Source: Streblospio benedicti (lineage: Eukaryota > Annelida > Polychaeta > Spionida > Spionidae). Taken from it: a DNA stretch of 64,000 bases. The notes under the pieces are model-generated. The model ran no database searches. It was not told the DNA's origin and was given only the letters and a program-made list of their open reading frames with translations. The translations under genes and the position numbers were made by a program. How positions within the stretch are numbered: position 1 is the first letter of the stretch; every line of letters starts with the position of its first letter. Shown piece by piece: positions 20,641-32,400 of the stretch. Location: assembly GCA_019095985.1 (NCBI GenBank), contig CM032664.1:51224352-51288351 (forward strand). The letters are read 5' to 3'.

Positions 20641-22730
20641 TTCTCACAAGTATAAACCCACACACATTTGTGTCATATCGTTAACTGTGCGACTGGGGCT
20701 CAGGCCCACCACGCAGCATGATACTAACATTCCACAGCATAATGCAGTTTCATCCACATTGTCAGTAGACGGGGATTTATAATATAAGGGGTCAAGATAT
20801 TACACATCCGTCGTTTGTGGTCTTATTCCCCAGCCACACATCCCCTGTTTCTACATCCCTCTGTTTCAACTTTTCCACTTCCTCGGAACCCCCATTATTC
20901 AATACTGACCACAACAATTCCTCTCTAAGAGTACATGTATGTGAACAATAGTTTCGCTGTCATATATGTCGTCACAACAGACAGTTGTGGTGGTGATAAC
21001 TCTGCCTCATCATATTGTGTGTCACTAATTGAGCGGCATCGTTATCACATTAGGCCGAGGGTGCGATCACTCAGTCACAGTATGATCTAACTGGCGGATA
21101 ATGGCTGAGCCGGACCATTACCCGCGGACAGGGCAGGGCTTACGCTGGACCTTGGGGCAGCTTATGCTTGGCATGTGATAGAGGGGTTTGGGGAGGCTAA
21201 AATGGAGCTCTAATACCTTGAATGTACTGTGAAGTAGAACAGTCTATTTTGATAATAGTTTTGCTCTCGCTCTGAATTTCTAAGTAATAAACGTGCAAGA
21301 AATGAGAAGAACTATCTCACCTCCTGTGGACTTTAACAGAACGAGAAGCGTGGGTTACATCAAAGTCCACACGAAATGAGATTTCGTCATCAGATGTTAC
21401 TACTTTCAACAGAAGCTGATTTGGTGATGACAATATTCTTGTTACAGAAATATAGCACAACGTGGTGTTGGGTTTCCATGAATGCAGCATATATTTATAT
21501 ATATTCCTAATACACGGTGTCGGTGTTGAACATCTAATACTTTTCACTGTTGTCTGACAATCTGCTGCCATATCTTACAAATTCAAGGCTAATTAGAGTG
21601 TCATTTCCAAATTGACTGATACCAATTTCCACCGAGTGATTTACGCAGCTTTTACAGCATCTGTCTACCAATCTCTGTCATGAGATCTCGCAATGTCTCA
21701 CGCCATCTACCCATTGCCATAAAATATTGCAGTTTTTTTCCACCACAGATTCCCATATTGTTTTGACGGCTAATCACGTGACTAACATCTGAGCCTTGTG
21801 ATTATGAGTGTGGTATATCATGGGCAAGGCCAGTGTATCAATGTGTGTATTTCTGGAAATGAGTACAACAGTATAAAGAAATTTACCCACTCAGATGCTC
21901 TTTTCGGTCTCTGCAAGTGATATCTGACTGACATAGAACGAATACATAGTGGGTCTATAAGGAGGTGGGGTGTGGGAAACAAGGCCGAAAAAGATGGATG
22001 CAGGAAAAGTTTAAAAAAGAGGAATGTAGGCTTTCAAGGAAGTTCAAAGTGTGAGCAAAGCCCGAAAATGTGTGGGATGTAGGGAAAAGACCGAACAATA
22101 AGGATTGTTGGGAATCAGCCAAGACAATTAGATATTTGGGATTTCACGACCCTTTATAACCCCAACATATAGTGCAGCGAACGTTGGGAGAACATGCTTT
22201 AATGGTCTAAACACCTATCACCCAGTTTTAACATGTCATCACGTACACGTACACATTGCCACTTTTACCAAGGATAACATACATCTAAATGTGTGAAAAT
22301 TGCATCACCTAACAAAATGCCATTACACATTAAACATTTAGAATGTGAGTTTGAGAGACACTCACCCCTGAGCACTGGCAGAAAATAGATAAAGAACCGT
22401 TGCATTTTTTTACTCACATTTAGCAGCCAAATCTGGCGTGATGATGATTAAGGGCACATCACTGGGTATTAAAGCTTAACCGGTTAATGCAACATGAGTG
22501 TAGGTGGGCAATTCACCACGTCAAGTACACGGAGGTTCTTCGTGAGTGGGATTACCCTAACATTGAATGTGAAAAGGGTTGATTTTGGAATCCATTCGTG
22601 GACATTAAGCAAACATAGGCGTGTCACTGTAATCATATTATGCCTTCTAAAAAACTTTAGATACCAAGATATTTAAATGTCATTGTACGTGAAACCACCG
22701 GCAACGTAGCAAAGATCTCAATGTATTTCT
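20641..22730. other. No recognisable gene
   Basis: Mostly AT-rich with a GC-richer portion at 21040-21190 that contains GGCGGATAATGGCTGAGCC and nothing coding. No repeat family was matched within the window. Confidence 0.4.

Positions 22731-22787
<57 letters not shown>
22731..22787 (+). repeat. (CAG)n trinucleotide tract, about 19 units
   Basis: Perfect AGC/CAG repeat with one final variant (AGA). No flanking reading frame or splice sites support it being coding. Confidence 0.95.
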
Positions 22788-22790
<3 letters not shown>

Positions 22791-25700
22791 TAGTATCAAA
22801 CTTCATCTCTTATTATGACCAATGTATACTAACGGGTCTGCTAACTTGGCGTTTTCTAAGAGTTATAAAAAGGCCCATATGTGGTAACGTGCAACAATGC
22901 GCCGTGTGAACTTGTAACCGAAGCCTTCTTATGACATGCTAAAATGTATCATGTATTTATATGGGTTCTAATAAAAGCCACATTGCAAAGGAATGATAAA
23001 CAACGGTTCCAAATACACGTACACCGTTTTGAAAAAGCAGCACTTAGTGAGATATAAATCGTTGTGACACATCTAAATCTTGTTCTTATGTTTCTAATGG
23101 AAAAGGCTGGTTTCAGGTTTATATTGCTTCTCACTCTAATAATGTATACACAAGAAGTCCCTTAGTAGCAGTCCATTAGTTAATCATATAATGCATGCGT
23201 GAACGTGGCTTTATCTTTGTTCGGGTTCTCCGTAGTGATGAGCCCTTCGATTAAGATAAGTGGCCAGTTCTCAGTGACCATTATGTTGAGCCTGTGACGA
23301 ACATGGCAAACTGTAGTTCACCATGAAGACAACGTGCGTGACTAGATAGATACCTACGCTGTTCACTGGTCATGTCTTGCGGGTGTTCAACAAAACACCG
23401 CGGTATCAGGTGCAGTACAGTGCGAAAAAATCATCACACTTTGGGTGCAGACCAAAGTGCTAGCCGTGGTGCCCTTGTTTCGAGGTGTTTATTGGATAAG
23501 ACTTGCACGTGGCAGACGAGCCCACGCACGGCTCGCACTGACACAAAGCTGACGGGCCAGTCATTAATTTTTTAAGATGAGAAGAACACTTAGCATAAAA
23601 TCCAGTCAAAGGCAAGTTCGAGTCTTTAGAATATTTGAAGGACATTGACTATTCGCTCGAGTAACCTATAATTACCGGAGTTGTTCCTCAGGTAGAGGAC
23701 TTGCAAATACAGTAGATCGTACTTACAACAAATGCAGCGATTTGATGTGCTTGGACTCAAGTATGTTTGTAAAAGATTAAATGTACTTAGACTTGTACTC
23801 AATTACAATTCAAAGGTACTTATATATGACGATGTGGTCATAATCTGTGTCTAGCTTTGTTGCTAACATCATTCTACATATTTTAGAATAAAAAATGCAC
23901 CGATGTGTACATAATGCATCTGCAATCTAACTAAATGGTAAGTAAATATCTACTTCCTTGTAAATTCACAGTTTTAAACTTGAAGGGACTTTAGAAGGGA
24001 ATGTTTCCTGTGTACACTTAACCACAATGCATTTGAAACAAATAGAAATGGTAACAAAGTGGGTGGACCATATCATTTAATTTCATTACACCTTGCTGGC
24101 CTGCTCTTAAGACAATGGAAAATATTCGTTAGATTCTCCCACTTGCAAGCATTTACCATGAAAACATAGTTATAGTCTGTCTCTTTATTCTTTATCATTT
24201 ATACCATAGAATTAGAAGTTTTCGTGAACATGTGAATTTGTACTCCGTGGGTCAAGACAAAGAGAAAACATACAAAGAAAGAACAATTAGGTAGGGGTGT
24301 GAGACTTCTTGTTCCCTTATACCCCCACCTACCTGATGTGAATATATGGTTGTAATATGACAATAATTGAAGCACTAAAGATATGAGTTTTTATGTTGCG
24401 TTATGTTAAACAATCAATCATCATACTTGGTAATTGGACTCAAGTACAATTAAAGTACTTGTACTTGGACCGAAGTATACACGTGCAAAGTACTTGGGCT
24501 GGGCTTGAGTCCATAATGGATTTAGGCACAACTCTGGTAATTACTAATTACCACAGACCAAGAGAGAGGTGTACACAGAAGGCACGTGGTTTGGGAACTC
24601 TCATTAATTATGAGGGTGGGAGGGTGGTCAGATTAAGGGGAGTTGAGGAATTTCAGTGCAAGGACTTTGAGTGGGGGCGGGGTATCACATTTGCATGCAA
24701 GAGAATGGAAATGGGGGCAAAAATCCGTGCATTATGTTTAAAGTAAAGCATTCAAACAAGATGATTTTTTTGCGCGCTTTGCGCAGGCATCACAAACATT
24801 AAATCTAAAACTTATAAATATGATTCTAATATTACTTGCAGACAAATAGTAAAAACAAAAACAAACAAATAACTATAAAACAGAATATCTTTGATACAGT
24901 TTTATTCTTTCAACAATGCTGATGTGTGATGAAAACGATGGATTAAGTACTGAAAAAATGCTGTTCGTGTTGTTCCCAATGACGATGATACAAGAGAGGT
25001 CAGTGAAGATTCAGATAATAGTTCAGATGAAACTGACACGGTTGATAGTGATGATGACCATATCACTGTTCAACCTACCGTATATTAACATCAAGATCGG
25101 GACGTGTATAACATAAAAACAAAATGCTAACATGCTATACAACTGGTGATCACTGGTGAAATTCAAATGGTTGTACTGAAGATGTGTTCAAAGTAGATAC
25201 AGTTTATATTTTCATGTAGTCTTTTATCAAATTCCAAATCAAGTGCTGTGTTGCATTCACTATGCAATGAAGGGGAAGGAGGGATTGCCATGCACAAAAT
25301 GTGAGGGGGGGGGGGGGATAAATTTTGAGTGCACAACTTCCAAGGAGGGGGGGGGGGTGTAAATTTCAGCGAAAGCGAATGACACAAATCCTAGCTACCA
25401 AAGGTTCACCAAATAAGCCTGATTCGTTTGGCAGAGTTGGGAGCACAACATACAAAGGAATGAAGGAGACACTACCCTAGTCAATGCTTACGGAACTGCT
25501 AAATTCCATGGATTAACTTGACACAGGGTGTTAGCAACGTGAGAAGTACTAAACATGTAACTGATAACAACACTACTGTTGAAGGATAACTAGGGCCTTA
25601 CCGCGACCCTGCTCATATTGCATCATGTGACATATCTTTATACTTAGCTTTAACACCTGAGCACAGCCCTTTTATATTTCCTGCCGACAGTTATGCGTAA

Positions 25701-26870
25701 GTCATATCTAGATTCTGTACAATTGTATGGTGTACGCGCGCAGACTGGCTGTAGTATGTTATGTATCATCTGTAGTGGTCCTTGATCCTTCTGTCGAAGT
25801 GAGAGTGTACTTGTCAGTCTCAGTAACAAGGGCTTTCAATCATCATTGAACGCAAGCATTGGCAAACACGTATACACATACAGGCAGGTAGTATGTAGAC
25901 AGCACGCATTATAGGTTATTTGAATACTACATGTATGTGAGTATAAACAACAGCGTGTTTTATTATGTAGTGAACACCTCACAGAACAAGAGTTACAACC
26001 GAAGACCGAATCACTTACTAATGTACAAAATAATGCAGTTGAAACACTGGCTCATGCCCAACATGATGTAAAGATGTAAATATACGTTACTTATTTTTGA
26101 TAACGTAAAAAACAAACTTGGACCGGTATATGTATGTGTACATGTACGTATCATTAAACATGCCATACGTGCACATGTATCATTAAGATGGCAATAAAAT
26201 AGGTGTAAACCAATATGTGAGTGACGTGTGGCCGCAGACTGCAACCGGTTCGTGGTGCAAGGCGGCGGCGGCGGGCAGCAGATAATTACGATGAGTCGGT
26301 GGCTTCCTGCAGGGCCCGGCTCTATAGTTACACAGCAATCACCCGTAAGCGGTTATTACCACGAACACGCGTACCTCCACGAGACCTTATCATTACTGGA
26401 GAAAAAGAGAACTGGACACAGCATGGACCTTGTCAGTTGTGTAACACGTTTCTTCTGCAGTTTTTGTTTTATAGAATAGATCTACCAACTGTTATTGTTG
26501 TCACGGTATTGTTGTCATGCAGTTATCTTATAAACTTGTTATTAAGGGTTGTAACACAAGCAGCCTATACATATATTGCTGCTTGCTAAATCATCGTGCG
26601 AAATTACATACATATACTTCTGCATATTGAGCTGTATGTTTGCACACAGTGAGGCTACGACTGTTCAATACGTCGGCTAGTGTCTTTTCTCGGGTACATA
26701 GATTCCATTCTGCTTCTTAAGGACTATGAGTTGTACAATCGCAACACAGTGCTATGCTGACCGCCAAACGACTTTACTATTATGTACCAAGATATAGGCA
26801 GTATAACCTTCATAAACCCAATTAATAAACTGCACTGTTGGTGAGTTATAGGATAACTTGGCACAAAAAC
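22788..26870. other. Mostly non-coding; possible non-autonomous transposon at 23735-24520
   Basis: GGACTCAAGTA motifs with clusters of AAGTACTT-like words occur near 23752-23820 and again near 24435-24520, partly in inverted arrangement, as the ends of a non-autonomous DNA element would be; I could not define the termini. Two poly-G tracts lie at 25305-25317 and 25347-25357. A GC-rich patch at 26225-26330 contains a (CGG)n stretch. No gene was recognised. Confidence 0.35.
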
Positions 26871-26873
26871 TGA

Positions 26874-26874
<1 letters not shown>

Positions 26875-26954
<80 letters not shown>
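26875..26954 (+). repeat. (CAG)n trinucleotide tract, about 26 units
   Basis: An 80-bp essentially perfect (GCA/CAG)n run, ending in GCGCGG. It lies about 2.3 kb before the receptor's first coding exon and is not in any supported exon. Confidence 0.95.
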
Positions 26955-26955
<1 letters not shown>

Positions 26956-27059
26956 CGGTTTACGCTACGTGCTGGGCGGTGTACGGGAGTCGTGTGTGTG
27001 GTGTGTGAATACGCCTGGCCCTGAATAATTCATAACATTCACATTTATAGCCACAGTGA

Positions 27060-27260
27060 GTTTTTATAGGTATTACTCCATTTATCCAGAGTGTCTTTTC
27101 CACATTACGGTATATTCCTGTGTGTCTTTTTCACATTTCATAGTATATTAGTGTCACATTTCTCTCAGATAATGGTATTTTATGTAACATTTTTCTCAGA
27201 TAGTGGCATTTTATGTCACATCTTTTTCTCAGATATAGTTAGATGGTAGGTCACCTCGTC
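27060..27260 (-). repeat. Inverted copy of the ATATCTGAGAAAA tandem repeat
   Basis: Read in reverse complement, ATCTGAGAAAAA-TGTGACATAAAAT units repeat three to four times, followed by GTGAAAAAGACAC as in the 981-1190 array. The two arrays are 26 kb apart in opposite orientation. Confidence 0.65.
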
Positions 27261-27539
27261 TCAAAAGTAGGTATATTGGTGGGTGTCACATTCAATCTGT
27301 CCGTGGGACGTCCGTACCACCGTACCCCGACCCCGCCCTCTCCCACCTGAGACAAACATCTGCACGGTGTGCATGATTTTCCTGAAAGCGTACACGGATT
27401 TACAATCGACGTTCGGCCACTTTTACATGTTATTATTTGTTCAAACACTCATCATTCTCAATGTCAAAACGATAACTTTAAAGCCCCATGTCAACAGCTA
27501 AAAGCCTCGTTCTAGTGACAGCACGTGTGAGAGTGAGCG

Positions 27540-27725
27540 ACAATAGGCGATGAGTCTACAGGAAGGGCTCGTATAAAGATGGCGCGGGCGAGCAAACGGC
27601 GGAAGTGGCGGCACGTACAGTTGATTCTTGCTACTTTTAGTGGTACAATCAATACGGGCGGGATATCTTCCTTTTTTGGAATAGCGCAAATTGTTTTGCT
27701 AGAACATTCTTACACTATTTCTTGA
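27540..27725 (+). other. Promoter-like patch with small ORF (TATA-like, AAGATGGCG)
   Basis: A CpG-rich island has GTATAAAG immediately followed by an ATG in AAGATGGCGCGGG context, close to the TISU/YY1 initiator consensus. The ATG opens a 48-codon frame (27579-27725) that starts MARASKRRKWRHVQLI. It also has a possible GTACAG donor after 12 codons. It could be an upstream promoter or first exon, or a chance arrangement; no homolog is recognised. Confidence 0.25.
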
Positions 27726-28011
27726 AGTTCCAATTTACTGCATCTTAGTTTGAAGATTTATATTCAATGTGTTTGGAGTAGCACACCATATTGTTTTATT
27801 GCATATTTATATGTTTCAAAATTTGTTTTGAAACAATTACTTCAGTAACATGATAGGTTGGTAATGATATTGATTTCAGAATTAATTAATTGCATAATCT
27901 GTCTGGACAATGAGAACTATTACAAATCCAAAAAAATAGAAATGTTACCGTAGCGTATCAAGCAATTTCATCGGATTCCTTCTGATAATATTACAGATTG
28001 ATTCTATGATA

Positions 28012-28160
28012 CATCCAGTGTTTTAACCTTACATCGAAACTTCCGGTCTTGCCATCTGAAGGACATCAGGTAGCGCCACTTCGTGCAAAACCGTCTTTCT
28101 TCAGATGGTCTCCAGTTGACAAGACCGAAAATTTCCATGTCAGTTTCAACACTGGAATTG
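28012..28160. repeat. Foldback element
   Basis: CCGGTCTTGCCATCTGAAG on the left pairs with inverted CTTCAGATGG and GACAAGACCG on the right; outer parts (CCAGTGTTTTAAC and GTTTCAACACTGG) also pair. Arms are about 55 bp with a 25-30 bp loop. MITE-like. Confidence 0.65.
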
Positions 28161-29230
28161 GTCATGAATCACTCTGTAATATGTCACCGTAGACGGCTAA
28201 TAGGCCTATCACCTTTACTAATATTTGAATAAAAACCCAATACTTCAATTATTAAAAATCACAGTAATGAAATCATGTCGTGAATATTAAAATGTGTTTT
28301 ACAGTAATACGAATACCATAATTTACATAAAATGACGTGCAATAAATAAATCGAGCTATTTTTGCAAATCACGCACCATATATGTATCGGATAACGATAT
28401 AGAATCAACTGAAAACTGGAAGTAGGTGACTCTCGTGCCATTTATATAGGGATATTATGAGTATAATTTGTGCAGCTGTTTCAAATGTCTCTATATGATT
28501 TGGCGATATAATTGCCCGTGAACCAAACCAAACACCACGTGTTTCACGTAGCTGCTGACGAGCCTGTGGGACGGGTGACAAACTCTGGACGGACTTTGAT
28601 CTAAATATCTCAAAACAAATCGTCTTAACCCGACAACAACCACGTGGTTTGTACGATGAGTTGCCAGCAAATGAAATTTCCACTAAACTCATCAAAGTTG
28701 CCCCTTGATCAAATATTTAGCAGTCTGCAGATTGGTGTTTGAATTCAATCTGTGATAATGATATAAGGTGCTCGCACCGTGAGTGTGCAATAACACACAA
28801 ACACAGCATGGGCGATGCGAAGTGAGGATAAACTTACCAACGAGGTACATCATGGATTACAAAGTGGATATCATCACGGGGGTTCACCCTGGATAAACAT
28901 AGACTCCTGTTGGCTAGTGTTAAAATTATCACACACGCCATATCTGTGTGATATCCAGTGTAAGGAAGCGGAATATTTTATTCTGGTGAACTACAAACTG
29001 CATTGCAATCCCATTCATAATCAGTGCACAAACACGCACACGTGTATCAGGGAAAAACGCTCTGATAGATTGTGGGATGTTAAATTAGCACCCTTATAAC
29101 CCCACCGCCACTGGATACGGAAGTGTACTGTAAGTGGCGGAAAGGCAACACCACCCAATTTACAATATCATTCCAACAGTAATCCACGATAAAGGACAAC
29201 CTCTCCGGCGGCGGCGGCGGCACTGTTGCC

Positions 29231-29239
29231 ATGCCGTGA
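29231..29239 (+). promoter_or_regulatory. Two-codon upstream ORF in the receptor 5' UTR
   Basis: ATGCCGTGA begins 26 bp ahead of the receptor's start codon, out of frame with it. It also has a purine-poor context (GTTGCCATGC). If the transcript starts upstream, it could dampen initiation. A (CGG)5-6 tract lies just before it (29200-29220). Confidence 0.35.
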
Positions 29240-29256
29240 GGCTGCACGGGGCTGCC

Positions 29257-29402
29257 ATGCGGAGGTGCGCGGTGGTCCTCGGGGGTGGCGGTGGCACCGT
29301 GGAGGGCGTGCTGCTCCTCATGCTCAGTGTCCTTATCCGCGGCTACAGCCATCAGCTCATCAACGGCACCGTGGAGACGGCGGCAAACGACACTCTGTAC
29401 AG
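29257..29402 (+). CDS. Receptor exon 1: start codon and signal peptide
   Basis: First ATG of the frame used, followed by a Gly-rich stretch (residues 9-13) and a hydrophobic core [13 protein letters not shown] ending at about Gly29, then two N-glycosylation sequons, NGT at 36 and NDT at 44. The exon ends TAC-AG before GTGGGT, phase 2, and so fits only an exon beginning with one leftover base, as exon 2 does (AG + C gives Ser49). Linkage to the downstream receptor exons rests on this phase match, strand and lack of another gene between; transcripts have not been seen. Confidence 0.65.
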
Positions 29403-32400
29403 GTGGGTGGGTGCGCGCTTCTGGGTGGTGATCGCAAATATGCCAGTAGATCACAGTAGTTACATTGGCATTCTCAGTAGTTCGTGGCAAGGGTCCATGA
29501 TTCAAACGCGCATCTGCCTCGCGACCCTGATGGTCTAGGATACAGTGTTTCCAGCAGAAATTAAAATAAAATGACTGGACGTGGACGGAAACTTTGCCAC
29601 CTCTAAATCTGCAATGGCAATTTCGTACACATAGTTATGTCAATCATAGACACATCGCGGTAATTAATACGCACAGAAAGGTATTTCGCGTTGGCAGTGT
29701 ATACATGCCCAGCCTAAGAAAGCTTGGGCGGTGTAGTTGTTGTAATAGTGTAGCTATGTAAGCGTTTGGTATACAAGGTCCATGCCAGCGGTTGTTGTTC
29801 AACCTTCGTGCATATACGAGACTGACGTCTTATTACGTCGACCAAGCCAAGCCGGCCCTCTAGGCAGACGGAATCTGACCGCCTCTCAACGTGTCACGCT
29901 CGACACTTTGACGTAAGTTCATGAATAAATGACAGTGACATGTCCAATGGAGCTCTGTTGCATAACCACAAATACTTAGGTCCAGTAATATACAAGTATA
30001 TGGGTATAGGGGTACACATCAGCAATCTCATATCCCCTAGTTGCTGTCATGATAAGAAAAGGAAAAAAACCCCACCTAACTCCTAAATATAAAATCGCTG
30101 TGAACGTCTGCCCAGAATCCATGTACACGACTAATACGTGACTGAATCCAACTATCGGATTTTATTGCAATCAGCGAAGCCCGGATGTAGTTAAGTGGAA
30201 GCTTTTACTTCAAGAGATTTGAGCTACATGTGTATATATGGTTTAACTTTGCTATCCATGAGACTATTTTGAGAGAAACTTACTGGTAGAGATTTGCCAA
30301 GCTTGTCTACTATTTTAGTTGATTTCTTTTTACTTCGATTACCACACATATCGCACGTGGTAACAACACATAATCCACCAACCTGCGTTAAAATACACAC
30401 CATTGTAATCTTGCCTTTGAACAATGAAACCAATACACGCTTTCTGTCCATCCTAATGATTCTCATTATAGTTAGAGGGCCTCCTCATTACAAGACACAA
30501 AGCCCATTAAGTGCGCAGGCACGTTTCTAGTATCTGGTCGTGTCTCTTTGATTTACGCACAGCCATGGCTGTCTCATGATGAAGGGTGCAGTCGGAAACT
30601 TCAAACGCACCCTCATATTAGCAGCCTCCTTGTCACATATTGCACTTGACTTTCACATCGTCTGTACAGAGATGGCTTAAAGCTAAACAACTGCGGTTGT
30701 TGGTTTGAGCACATGATGGATGATTTTGTCATAGGGTATCACTAGCTTTTATGATAGATAATCATTGAACCAGGCATTTTTTTGTGTAACTCAATAGAAC
30801 CAATTACGTAAGCCTACATTTAATTACCAAACTTGATTGAGAACATTGTGTTCTCATGAACGTATTGGCGTATACTACATACGTTCAAGGGCACGCCTGG
30901 GGACATTGTGTTCTCGTTTTCGCAAAATTCACCGATGACGGTCTGTGATCCAACTCTACTCTCACCGTTATGCCAAGTTTTTAATTCTACTCTCACTGTT
31001 ATGCCAAGCAATATCCTACCACTGTATTGACATAGCTGAAGACATAGCTGCATATGACTTAATCAAGTGGCCCTGACGGGACTCAAACTCACGACCCCAA
31101 GGATGTGAAACCAGAATGACACCACCAATGAGCTGTTAAAAGGTTACACGGACGAACCGTTGTTTTTGTAACCCCCATACATACTTGGTCAGTTATCATC
31201 TCAACCCAGAGGTCGTAGTTTCGAATCCCACCTAATGACGGAATTATTTGGTAGGTCTAATGTTCCAGCCGTGTTAAGGTCCGTGATTCTATGAAACTGT
31301 ATATAATTATATTTTCCCGAAGTTTGCTTGTGAATTCAACTCTACTCTCACTATTATGCCAAGCAAGCTCCTACCACTGTATTGACATAGCTGATACAGA
31401 CATAGCTTCCCTTTGGCTATATCAAGTGGCCCTGACGGGAATCGAACTCACGACCCCAAGGTTATGACACCACAAAATTATACCATCATCCCAAGCAGCG
31501 AGCTGTGATCCATTTCAGCAACCTGAGTGATGACGCCGTGTTCTACCACGCCACGGGGCTGGCGCTGCACCACGAGGAGTCCGTCACGGCGGCGGCGGCG
31601 GCGGCAGTGACGTCAGAGAGCCCGGCGGCGGCGGGTGTGGGTGACGTGGAGCTGTACCCGGCGCCGGACCCGCCGCTCGTGGAGTTCTCGTGCGACGGCT
31701 GCAACAGGTAGGCATGGGGACGCTGCCGGGTGGCGGTGGTAGTGAGAGCTTAAAACAAAGCACAAATGTGGTGATAGTTACAGTGAACATTTAGAGTTTT
31801 GCTAAGTGAATTGCATCGTGGGTTTCACGCCTTTACCATTCACACAGCCTTCAAAATCCGATGTCCATGGTATAAGTGATAAGTAATAAGCCTGAATAGA
31901 TACTGATGAGTGAGTTGAGGCACATTGTTCTTTAATCTTGGAGATTTGCGCACCCATCAGTACACAATTACATTGATGTCAGGCATACATGTATATAACC
32001 TCACCAGGGTAAATGATGTTAAACTGTTGAAATGCAAAAAGTACATGAAGATTCATTGTAACAGGAAGTGTTCATTATATATTGTTTGTTATAGAGATCA
32101 TATTACAATCATGGCTTAAATGTCAATGTTCAATGTATGGGTAAGCGAAAGAAGACATAGACACGCACATGTCATCAGTAATATAATATCAGCCATATGC
32201 AATGTTTTCGTGGCACAAACCAGCTTGAATGTTATACTGATTACTTAGGTTTCTTACCTGCAGCATGAATATTGCACCTCTCATACTCTGAACCAAGGAA
32301 ATAGTGTACATTAACCTGCTGATTTCTCATAAAACAGCACAATAAGTGTGCATTCATTATTATAATAATAGCACCAGGGTAATCATCGATGATAAAGCGT

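Noticed and set aside
25163-25387. Minus-strand Pro-rich frame
   Set aside because: Produced by the poly-G tracts at 25305 and 25347.
26221-26589. 122-codon frame MTCGRRLQPV... and an overlapping Gly-rich frame
   Set aside because: Composition comes from a short CGG tract; no splice sites, start context or domain support it.
29134-29256. Upstream extension of receptor exon 1 from a GTG codon
   Set aside because: Animal translation starts at ATG; the first in-frame ATG is 29257 and the hydrophobic signal segment follows it.
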